A DNA stretch of 11,082 nt, taken from contig CAMFZJ010000036.1 of NCBI GenBank assembly GCA_946004305.1, positions 1 to 11,082 of the forward strand. Reading direction: 5' to 3'. Shown here in pieces: positions 1-5,528 of the stretch (position 1 is its first letter; each line of letters starts with the position of its first letter). A program made the translations under genes and the position numbers. The notes beneath the pieces are model-generated. The model did not search any database and was not told where the DNA came from. It was given only the letters and a program-made list of their open reading frames with translations. This DNA comes from an uncultured Clostridia bacterium (lineage in GTDB: Bacteria; Bacillota; Clostridia; Oscillospirales; Acutalibacteraceae).

Positions 1-43
1 TTCCTCTACGTCTCGTGGGCTCGGAGATGTGTATAAGAGACAG
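1..43 (+). other. Illumina Nextera adapter with N712 index (artefact)
   Basis: This is not genomic DNA. Bases 10-43 match the 34-nt Nextera read-2 transposase adapter, and its last 19 bases (25-43, ending GAGACAG) are the Tn5 mosaic end. Bases 2-9 read TCCTCTAC, the N712 i7 index as written in the library primer, and base 1 is the last T of the flow-cell sequence before it. Genomic sequence begins at base 44. The adapter sits exactly at the contig edge, as happens when untrimmed reads are assembled. It should be trimmed and must not be read as a transposon end. Confidence 0.97.
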
Positions 44-53
44 GCATATAGCC

Positions 54-90
54 GAAAAAAAGACTGCGAAAAGAATCCGCAGCCTTTTTG
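54..90 (-). terminator. Intrinsic terminator of the glutamate synthase operon
   Basis: On the minus strand GGCTGCG (84-78) pairs with CGCAGTC (68-62), seven pairs including one G·T, around a 9-nt loop. A run of seven T residues follows (61-55). An A-run lies on the other side of the stem. The hairpin sits 8 bases beyond the stop codon of the last gene of the leftward operon, the expected position for a Rho-independent terminator. Confidence 0.85.
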
Positions 91-97
91 AATTACT

Positions 98-829
98 TTA
101 AATATGAACGTATAAATTGTGGTATGGATTTGCTGAGTTTGGTGTTATAACAACAAACTCGTGATTAAGAATTTGGTCCTTATCCTCTTTAAACAGTTTA
201 CAGTATTCAGCAATATATCCATCAATTTCAGCCATATCATCTTTTGTGGCAGCTTCTGCCTTTACCTGTACAGGCATACTGCTTGGAATATCCTTGAGAG
301 AACATCTAAGGAACATTTTGCCTCCGTGCATACCTGTACCGCAGAAGTTACCTACAATGCTTTTCTTTTTAGTATTCATACCTAAAACTATTATATATCC
401 TCCTGCCTGATACTCTCCAAGGAATGTACCTGCTGCGCCGCCGATTACTACTACAGGAGGATTATCAAGATAGGATTTCATATGTATTCCTGTACGGTAA
501 CCGCTGTCGCCGTGGGCAAAAATTTTGCCTCCACGCATTCCGTAACCTGTAGTATCACCGCAATTGCCGTGAACTATGATTCTTCCTGTATTCATTGTAT
601 CACCGGTTGCGTCCTGTGCGTTGCCCTTAACTATAATATCAGAGCCGTCAAGGTAACAGCCAAGTGCATTACCGGGAGTACCGTTTATAGTTATTTTTTT
701 ACCATTGGAAGCAGCTCCGATATAACGCTGTCCCATACAATTATCTATTGTGATATTACTGTCCTGAGCCTGACGCACCAGATTGTTTAAATCCTTAAAG
801 TGCATAGAGCCTGCTGTAATTTTCATCAT
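98..829 (-). CDS. Glutamate synthase GXGXG-domain subunit
   Basis: The 243-residue protein is a stand-alone version of the C-terminal GXGXG domain of the glutamate synthase large subunit. It is a right-handed beta-helix built from repeated G-x-x-G-x-x-x-G turns, seen at residues 49-170 as NGTPGNALG, HGNCGDTTGYGMRGG, IGGAAGTFLGEYQAGG and VGNFCGTGMHGG. In the fused enzyme this domain is structural and packs against the amidotransferase and FMN domains, so here it is probably a non-catalytic scaffold. About 65 residues follow the helix. The start at 829 overlaps the upstream stop as ATGATGA and has GGAGG six bases before it. A second ATG at 826 is equally readable. It is the last gene of the five-gene operon and is followed by a terminator. 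The fold assignment is strong; the scaffold role is inferred from the family. Confidence 0.93.
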   Translation of the reverse strand: MMKITAGSMHFKDLNNLVRQAQDSNITIDNCMGQRYIGAASNGKKITINGTPGNALGCYLDGSDIIVKGNAQDATGDTMNTGRIIVHGNCGDTTGYGMRGGKIFAHGDSGYRTGIHMKSYLDNPPVVVIGGAAGTFLGEYQAGGYIIVLGMNTKKKSIVGNFCGTGMHGGKMFLRCSLKDIPSSMPVQVKAEAATKDDMAEIDGYIAEYCKLFKEDKDQILNHEFVVITPNSANPYHNLYVHI

Positions 830-2058
830 AAGGCACCTCCCAGTTTTTCATCTCTGTAGGATTTTGCCATAGCCATAAGCTGTGGGCTGTCTTTAATCAA
901 ATCAAAGTCAACCTCTGACAAAGGTGTTTTGTTTCTTACTAAGGCTGTATAAATACCGGCTTTACTTACATTGCCAATCATAATAAAGCCATTAAGATAA
1001 CCGTCCTTTGTGAAAAGGCATTTATACTCCTGTCCATTTTCAACTACATATTTATCCCCTGTGTATGCACCGGCGGTAATAATGTGATAGTCAAAGAAGC
1101 CTATGGCATTCATTGGTACAGAATTATCAAACACCTTTTCCTCTCCTGCCATATTCATACCTGCTGCTTCACCCTGCAAATATGCATTAGGAAGAATTGC
1201 AATAATCTGGTCTTCATCAGTTGCAATATTGTGGCTTACTGTACAGTCACCTGCAGCATAAATATCAGGTATTGAGGTTTCGCTTTTTGTATTCACTACT
1301 ATACCTTTCCGAACTTCTCCGCCGATTTCAGAAACAAGCTCAGTATTAGGTCTTACACCTACTGCTACAACAAGCACATCGAAGTCGATTTTTTTACCGC
1401 TTTTTAATGTGGCTGTGTTTTCTGTAAATTCAGCAACGCTGTCATTTAATGTAAACTGAATATTCTTCTTATCTTCAAGGTATTTCTGTACTAAAGCAGA
1501 GCCTTTTTCGTCCAGAATACTGGGAAGGATTCTGTTTGCCAAATCAACAACCTGAACAGACTTAACCTTATCAACAATACCCTCAACACATTTTAAACCT
1601 ATAAGACCTGCGCCTATTACAAGAACATTTGAGTTGCTGTCTATAGCTTTTTCAAGAGCTTTTGCATCGTTAAGAGTCATAAAGTTAAAGGATTTTTCAA
1701 CCTTATCCAATCCCTCCATTGGGGGAACGAATGGGCGTGAGCCTGTTGCAACAAGTAGCTTATCATATTTTACTGACTTACCGTTGTCAAGCTTTACAGA
1801 CTTTTTATCCTTATCAATTGAAACAACCTTAGTATTAAGAATTGTATCTACCTTGTTTTTCTCATAAAAATCATCAGGTCTGTATTTCATATGCTCCTCA
1901 TCGGTTTTTCCAAGAAGCATATATGAAATGAGAGGACGGCCGTATGTGTGATGAGGCTCATCGGAAATAACAACAATTTTTCCTTTAGTATCAACTGCTC
2001 TGATACCCTCAATACAGCCTACTGCTGCTGTTGAGTTACCGATAATTACGTAATTCAT
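826..2058 (-). CDS. FAD/NAD(P)-dependent oxidoreductase of glutamate synthase cluster
   Basis: This is a 410-residue two-dinucleotide-domain flavoprotein of the pyridine nucleotide-disulfide oxidoreductase family, close in type to rubredoxin or nitrite reductase NAD(P)H-FAD domains. An N-terminal FAD loop (VIIGNSTAAVG, residues 4-14) replaces the classical GxGxxG. ATGSRP lies at 104-109, the NAD(P) Rossmann motif VIGAGLIG at 147-154, and the FAD-closing YAAGD at 267-271. It lacks a CxxxxC redox disulfide in the N-terminal FAD domain, so it is not a thiol reductase. The likely role is to pass electrons from NAD(P)H through the neighbouring ferredoxin to the FMN subunit, in place of GltD. The ATG at 2058 is chosen because it begins the conserved FAD strand and has AAAGGTGAGG six bases upstream. 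An in-frame GTG at 2070 would add MRWH and overlap the ferredoxin stop by 4 bases. Confidence 0.9.
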   Translation of the reverse strand: MNYVIIGNSTAAVGCIEGIRAVDTKGKIVVISDEPHHTYGRPLISYMLLGKTDEEHMKYRPDDFYEKNKVDTILNTKVVSIDKDKKSVKLDNGKSVKYDKLLVATGSRPFVPPMEGLDKVEKSFNFMTLNDAKALEKAIDSNSNVLVIGAGLIGLKCVEGIVDKVKSVQVVDLANRILPSILDEKGSALVQKYLEDKKNIQFTLNDSVAEFTENTATLKSGKKIDFDVLVVAVGVRPNTELVSEIGGEVRKGIVVNTKSETSIPDIYAAGDCTVSHNIATDEDQIIAILPNAYLQGEAAGMNMAGEEKVFDNSVPMNAIGFFDYHIITAGAYTGDKYVVENGQEYKCLFTKDGYLNGFIMIGNVSKAGIYTALVRNKTPLSEVDFDLIKDSPQLMAMAKSYRDEKLGGAL

Positions 2059-2066
2059 ATGCCACC

Positions 2067-2492
2067 TCACCTTTCCTCATATACTATAGCGTTGTTAGGA
2101 CAGCCCTTTACACAAGCCGGCTCACAACCGTTTTTGGTACAAAGCTCACACTTCTGCATAGGACCTTCTTCACTTGGCATAATACAGCCGTAGGGACAAG
2201 CCATAACACAAGTGTAACAGCCAACACATTTACTTTGGTCAATTGTAATTAAACCATCAGTTTTTGACAAAGCTCCTGAAATACAGCTTTTCACACAGAT
2301 AGGATCATCACAATGTCTGCATTGAACAGCAAAGTTTATGCTATCCCCCTCCTCAATACGAATACGGGGATTTATTGTTTTACCTTTAAGTGCTTTAACC
2401 ATATCGTCAATACCGGAATTTGCATAAGCACAATTATATTCACAAAGGTGACAGCCAAGGCACCATTCTTCGTTTACCCAAACTTTTTTCAT
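2067..2492 (-). CDS. Four-cluster 4Fe-4S ferredoxin-like electron-transfer protein
   Basis: This 141-residue protein resembles the HycB/DmsB iron-sulfur subunits. Four cysteine sets are visible: C11-x2-C14-x2-C17-x3-C21, C58-x2-C61-x4-C66-x3-C70, C89-x2-C92-x2-C95-x3-C99 and C115-x2-C118 with C127-x3-C131-P. These are enough ligands for four 4Fe-4S clusters. Two further cysteines, C103 and C123, are extra. There is no signal peptide or Tat motif, so it is probably cytoplasmic. Its place between the FMN synthase gene and the FAD reductase gene suggests it wires the two together. The start at 2492 has GGAGG seven bases upstream, 12 bases after the preceding stop. Cluster binding follows from the motifs; the partner assignment is inferred from the operon. 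Confidence 0.92.
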   Translation of the reverse strand: MKKVWVNEEWCLGCHLCEYNCAYANSGIDDMVKALKGKTINPRIRIEEGDSINFAVQCRHCDDPICVKSCISGALSKTDGLITIDQSKCVGCYTCVMACPYGCIMPSEEGPMQKCELCTKNGCEPACVKGCPNNAIVYEER

Positions 2493-2504
2493 AATGATAC
2501 CTCC

Positions 2505-4025
2505 TTATTCTCCTGCGTGCTTGATTCCAAGTATTTCAAGCTCTTTTTCTGTAAGACCTATACCTCTGAGCATAAGCCTGTTACCTCTTAGGGACTCGAT
2601 AGAGTTAATACCCATACCGCCCATTATTTCTTTGATTTCGTTATTCCATGCTGTTACCAGATTTACAAGTCTTTGAGCGCCGATTTCAGGATTAAGACGT
2701 TTAACAAGGTCGGCACGCTGAGTTGCAATACCCCAGTTACATTTACCGCCGTGGCAGTTTCTGCATTGGTGACAGCCTAAAGCAATCAGGGCTGCTGTAC
2801 CGATATATACCGCGTCTGCGCCTAAGGCTATAGCCTTAACAATGTCTGCACTATTGCGGATTGAACCACCTACAACAAGGCTTATGTGGTTTCGGATTCC
2901 TTCATCTCTTAAACGCTGGTCAACTGAAGCTAAAGCAAGCTCTATAGGAATACCAACGCTGTCACGAATACGGGTTGGCGCAGCTCCTGTACCGCCGCGG
3001 AAACCGTCTATTACAATTATGTCAGCACCGCCACGAGCAATACCGCTGGCAATAGCTGCTACATTATGTACTGCCGCAACCTTTACAATAACCGGCTTTT
3101 TATAGGCAGTAGCTTCTTTCAATGTGAAAACAAGCTGTCTTAAGTCCTCAATTGAATAAATATCGTGGTGTGGTGCAGGAGAAATAGCGTCACTACCCAT
3201 TGGAATCATACGGGTTTGTGATACGTCAACAGTTACCTTTTGTCCCGGCAAGTGTCCGCCGATACCGGGCTTTGCACCCTGACCGATTTTGATTTCAATT
3301 GCTGCACCGGCTTCAAGGTAATCCTTATACACACCGAAACGTCCGGAAGCAACCTGAACAATTGTGTTAGGACCGTACTGATAAAAATCCTTGTGAAGTC
3401 CGCCCTCACCTGTATTGTAATATGTTCCAAGCTCTTTTGCAGCCATAGCAAGACTCTTATGGGCATTATAAGAAATAGCACCATAGGACATAGCTGAAAA
3501 CATTACCGGAACATCAAGCTTAAGCTGTGGGTCAAGATTATTGATAACCTTTCCGTTTTCATCACGTTCAATAGCGTCAGGCTTTTTACCAAGAAACACT
3601 CTTGTTTCCATTGGCTCACGCAAAGGGTCTATTGACGGGTTTGTAACCTGAGATGCGTTAATAAGCATTTTATCCCAATAAATCGGGTATTTTTCAGGGT
3701 TGCCCATTGAGCTTAACAACGCACCGCCTGTACCGGACTGTCTGATTAACTGGTCGATAACCGGACCGGTCCAGTTTGCAGAGGGACGATAGGTGTCATT
3801 ATTCTTAACTATTTTCAGCGCACGAGTCGGACATAATGAAACACAGCGGTGACAGTTTACACATTTAGTTTCATCGCTTATCATTTTACCTAAATCGCTG
3901 TCATACCAATGAACCTCGTTAGCACACTGTCTTTCACAAACTCGGCAGGCTATACATCTGTCAGAGTTTCTTACTACCTCAAAATCTGAGGGAACAAAAT
4001 TCTGTGGAGATACAAATTCTCTCAT
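2505..4025 (-). CDS. gltB: Glutamate synthase FMN/Fe-S catalytic subunit with ferredoxin domain
   Basis: This 506-residue synthase core converts 2-oxoglutarate plus ammonia to glutamate on FMN. An N-terminal ferredoxin domain carries two cluster motifs, C24-x2-C27-x2-C30-x3-C34 and C55-x2-C58-x2-C61-x3-C65-P. The FMN barrel follows from about residue 90 to 460, with FSAMSYGAIS (176-185), NTGEGG (204-209), KIGQGAKPGIGGHLPG (246-261), GFRGGTGAAP (341-350) and GGSI (386-389). The 3Fe-4S ligands of the GltB family align with C418, C424 and C429 just before WGIATQ; C421 is additional. The amidotransferase and GXGXG domains of fused GltB are absent here and are encoded separately in the operon. The ATG overlaps the amidotransferase stop by one base (TAATG) and has GGGAGG nine bases upstream, consistent with translational coupling and equal dosage. 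It is the archaeal/clostridial-type arrangement. Confidence 0.95.
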   Translation of the reverse strand: MREFVSPQNFVPSDFEVVRNSDRCIACRVCERQCANEVHWYDSDLGKMISDETKCVNCHRCVSLCPTRALKIVKNNDTYRPSANWTGPVIDQLIRQSGTGGALLSSMGNPEKYPIYWDKMLINASQVTNPSIDPLREPMETRVFLGKKPDAIERDENGKVINNLDPQLKLDVPVMFSAMSYGAISYNAHKSLAMAAKELGTYYNTGEGGLHKDFYQYGPNTIVQVASGRFGVYKDYLEAGAAIEIKIGQGAKPGIGGHLPGQKVTVDVSQTRMIPMGSDAISPAPHHDIYSIEDLRQLVFTLKEATAYKKPVIVKVAAVHNVAAIASGIARGGADIIVIDGFRGGTGAAPTRIRDSVGIPIELALASVDQRLRDEGIRNHISLVVGGSIRNSADIVKAIALGADAVYIGTAALIALGCHQCRNCHGGKCNWGIATQRADLVKRLNPEIGAQRLVNLVTAWNNEIKEIMGGMGINSIESLRGNRLMLRGIGLTEKELEILGIKHAGE

Positions 4026-5119
4026 TATTCCACACCTCCCTTTACGTTGAAGATTACCGGCTCCCCGCCTAATGGCGCCCAGATTTTATCAAGCTCAGGC
4101 TCAATAATACGGATAGCCGATTCTTCACTTGCCATATAGGCTTTGTTGCCTTTCTGACCTATTACCATTGAGCGGAGCTTTAGTCTGTCGTTTAAAGCCA
4201 TAAGTCCGCCCTTGTAGCCTACAATGATTGAAAAAGGTCCTGTAACAAGAAGGCTTGCGTAGGCATTTCTGATATATGTATAGTATTCTTTTTCTTCTTC
4301 ATTCATATTTTCAATTGTTGACCAGAATGGTGCTGCCATAACATGGGCTGCATCTTCGTGAGTCATTCCCTGCTTTCTCACAAGATAGTCAACAATATAT
4401 GCAATAGCCTCCGTGTCTGTAAGCAATGTACATTTATATCCAAACATTTCGATTGAACGTCTGTTGGCATCATAGGAAGAAATTTCGCCGTTATGAACTA
4501 CTGATGTATCAAGAACTGAGAAAGGATGAGCTCCGCCCCACCAGCCCGGTGTATTTGTAGGATAACGTCCGTGAGCTGTCCATGAGTAACCTTCGTATTC
4601 ATCCAGTCTGTAAAATCTGCCTACATCTTCAGGATAACCTACAGCCTTAAAGGAACCCATATCCTTACCTGATGAAAAAACATATGCACCGTCTATTTTA
4701 GTATTTATAGACATTACGCAACGGAACACAAATTCGTCTTCATCAACCTGTGTTCTTTCAACCTTATATACTAATGGTTTAAGGAAATATCTCCATATCA
4801 TAGGTTCGTTAGTGATTTCCTTAATAGTTTTTGTTGGCATTACTGACATACTGGCAATTTCAAAATGCTCATTAATGAAATTCTCAGCCTCGTCCTTTGC
4901 CCTTCTGCTGTCATAAAAAACATGGAAAGCATAGAAGTTCTTAAACTCAGGATAAATACCATAAGCTGCAAAACCGCCTCCAAGTCCGTTTGAACGATCG
5001 TGCATTACAGCAATAGACTTCATTATGTCCTCGCCGTTTTGTTTTGACCCGTCAAGAGAAATCATACCTGAAATGGCACAGCCTGACGGTATCCTTACCT
5101 CTCCCTCTCGCATTAGCAT
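4025..5119 (-). CDS. Glutamate synthase class II glutamine amidotransferase subunit
   Basis: This 364-residue Ntn-type glutaminase domain would release ammonia from glutamine for the FMN subunit. Visible class II features are the nucleophile candidate Cys14 in PSGCAISG, GRYPTNT (184-190) with the substrate-binding arginine, AHPF (197-200), the HNGEI oxyanion signature (209-213) with Asn210-Gly211, and TDTE (234-237). Cys14 must become the N-terminal residue for classical Ntn catalysis, so removal of 13 residues is expected, as with the propeptides of other glutamate synthases. The start at 5119 has GGAGG seven bases upstream. A second in-frame ATG at 5113 is 13 bases from it and less likely. 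It is the first gene of the leftward operon, behind a consensus promoter and a leader of about 110 bases. The domain assignment is firm; cleavage is inferred. Confidence 0.94.
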   Translation of the reverse strand: MLMREGEVRIPSGCAISGMISLDGSKQNGEDIMKSIAVMHDRSNGLGGGFAAYGIYPEFKNFYAFHVFYDSRRAKDEAENFINEHFEIASMSVMPTKTIKEITNEPMIWRYFLKPLVYKVERTQVDEDEFVFRCVMSINTKIDGAYVFSSGKDMGSFKAVGYPEDVGRFYRLDEYEGYSWTAHGRYPTNTPGWWGGAHPFSVLDTSVVHNGEISSYDANRRSIEMFGYKCTLLTDTEAIAYIVDYLVRKQGMTHEDAAHVMAAPFWSTIENMNEEEKEYYTYIRNAYASLLVTGPFSIIVGYKGGLMALNDRLKLRSMVIGQKGNKAYMASEESAIRIIEPELDKIWAPLGGEPVIFNVKGGVE

Positions 5120-5141
5120 ATTTTTTCCTCCTTAATTTCAC

Positions 5142-5216
5142 ACGCCTAAAACCTAGGCACGAATAAAATATGATTAATGAATATATAATGTTAATACATA
5201 GGTTTTCAACGAAAAC
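5142..5216 (-). promoter_or_regulatory. Structured 5' leader of the glutamate synthase operon
   Basis: The leader between the predicted start of transcription (about 5229) and the first gene holds two local hairpins. GUUUUC/GAAAAC (5216-5202) has a 3-nt loop, and GUGCCUA/UAGGCGU (5160-5142, two G·U pairs) has a 5-nt loop. AAAACCUA at 5206-5199 is also perfectly complementary to UAGGUUUU at 5155-5148, and that pairing would break both hairpins. There is no T-run, so it is not a terminator. The downstream hairpin ends 10 bases before the GGAGG site. I recognise no known riboswitch class in it. Confidence 0.4.
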
Positions 5217-5235
5217 ATATTCATTTCTGTTCTAT

Positions 5236-5264
5236 ATTATATAGATACAAGTCCATAGTGTCAA
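5236..5264 (-). promoter_or_regulatory. Sigma-A promoter of the glutamate synthase operon
   Basis: On the minus strand there is a perfect -35 TTGACA (5264-5259), a 17-bp spacer and a perfect -10 TATAAT (5241-5236). Transcription would start near 5229 and give a leader of about 110 bases. A promoter this close to consensus is expected to be strong unless repressed or attenuated, which points to a control element nearby. Confidence 0.85.
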
Positions 5265-5410
5265 GAGGTTTTTGCAATTTTTGTTATCAAAAAATTCTTT
5301 TTATCTTGATTTTCCCTATTTTATCCAGTAAAATTTTATTAATTTTGCAAGTTAAATTTAGTTTCTTGCAATTTTTGCAAATATTTTTAAACTTTTTTTC
5401 AATTTACCTA
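5265..5410. repeat. A/T-rich intergenic spacer with four TTGCAA palindromes
   Basis: This 146-bp stretch between the divergent promoters has no plausible gene. It contains TTGCAA at 5272, 5345, 5366 and 5375. The 12-mer TTGCAATTTTTG occurs twice, at 5272-5283 and 5366-5377. The first, second and third copies are 73 and 21 bp apart, close to whole numbers of helical turns. Long T-runs also occur. It may be an operator or UP-element region serving both promoters; function is unproven. Confidence 0.45.
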
Positions 5411-5439
5411 TTGACAAATCAAAAACAAAGTAATATACT
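5411..5439 (+). promoter_or_regulatory. Sigma-A promoter of glnN
   Basis: The -35 TTGACA (5411-5416) is perfect, the spacer is 17 bp, and the -10 TATACT (5434-5439) differs from consensus at one base. Transcription would start near 5446, only about 14 bases before the leader terminator stem. This placement leaves almost no room for other leader structures and makes early termination likely unless it is relieved. Confidence 0.85.
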
Positions 5440-5452
5440 AACGTCAAGGACA

Positions 5453-5466
5453 CAGCAATGGCGCTG
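5453..5466 (+). promoter_or_regulatory. ANTAR-like hexaloop hairpin competing with the glnN leader terminator
   Basis: CAGC (5453-5456) and GCTG (5463-5466) form a four-pair stem closing the hexaloop AATGGC, with A at loop position 1 and G at position 4. These are the conserved loop bases of RNA hairpins bound by ANTAR antitermination proteins. The 3' arm lies inside the 5' arm of the terminator hairpin, so the two folds exclude each other. The upper part of the terminator stem can form a second hexaloop hairpin next to it (CAGGT/ACTTG, loop TAGTTT), but that loop lacks A1 and G4. The stem is short, so this is a suggestive match only. Confidence 0.4.
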
Positions 5467-5495
5467 CAGGTTAGTTTACTTGCAGTGCCTTTTTT
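5460..5495 (+). terminator. Intrinsic terminator in the glnN leader (candidate attenuator)
   Basis: The arms 5460-5471 and 5478-5489 form a 12-pair stem with two G·T pairs and a 6-nt loop, directly followed by six T residues (5490-5495). It lies between the glnN promoter and the glnN start, 33 bases before the ATG. It therefore cannot be ending an upstream gene, because no rightward gene precedes it. Premature termination with conditional read-through is the simplest reading. Confidence 0.8.
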
Positions 5496-5528
5496 GTGTG
5501 AATTTTACTTAAAAGGAGAGAAACCAAA

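Noticed and set aside
1..43. Tn5 mosaic end as evidence of a transposon
   Set aside because: The mosaic end is joined to the rest of the Nextera adapter and an i7 index, so it comes from library preparation.
482..790. A 102-codon open frame on the plus strand
   Set aside because: It lies opposite the GXGXG gene, has no ribosome-binding site and encodes a low-complexity Cys/Thr/Ile-rich peptide, as expected from the antisense of glycine-repeat codons.
5258..5512. An 84-codon open frame across the divergent promoter region
   Set aside because: It is Phe/Leu/Ile-rich because of T-runs, starts inside the -35 box of the opposite promoter and crosses the glnN promoter and terminator.
5440..5528. 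Glutamine riboswitch (glnA or downstream-peptide class) in the glnN leader
   Set aside because: The leader is too short for the three-stem glnA fold and I could not find its junction motifs. These classes are also known mainly from cyanobacteria and marine samples.
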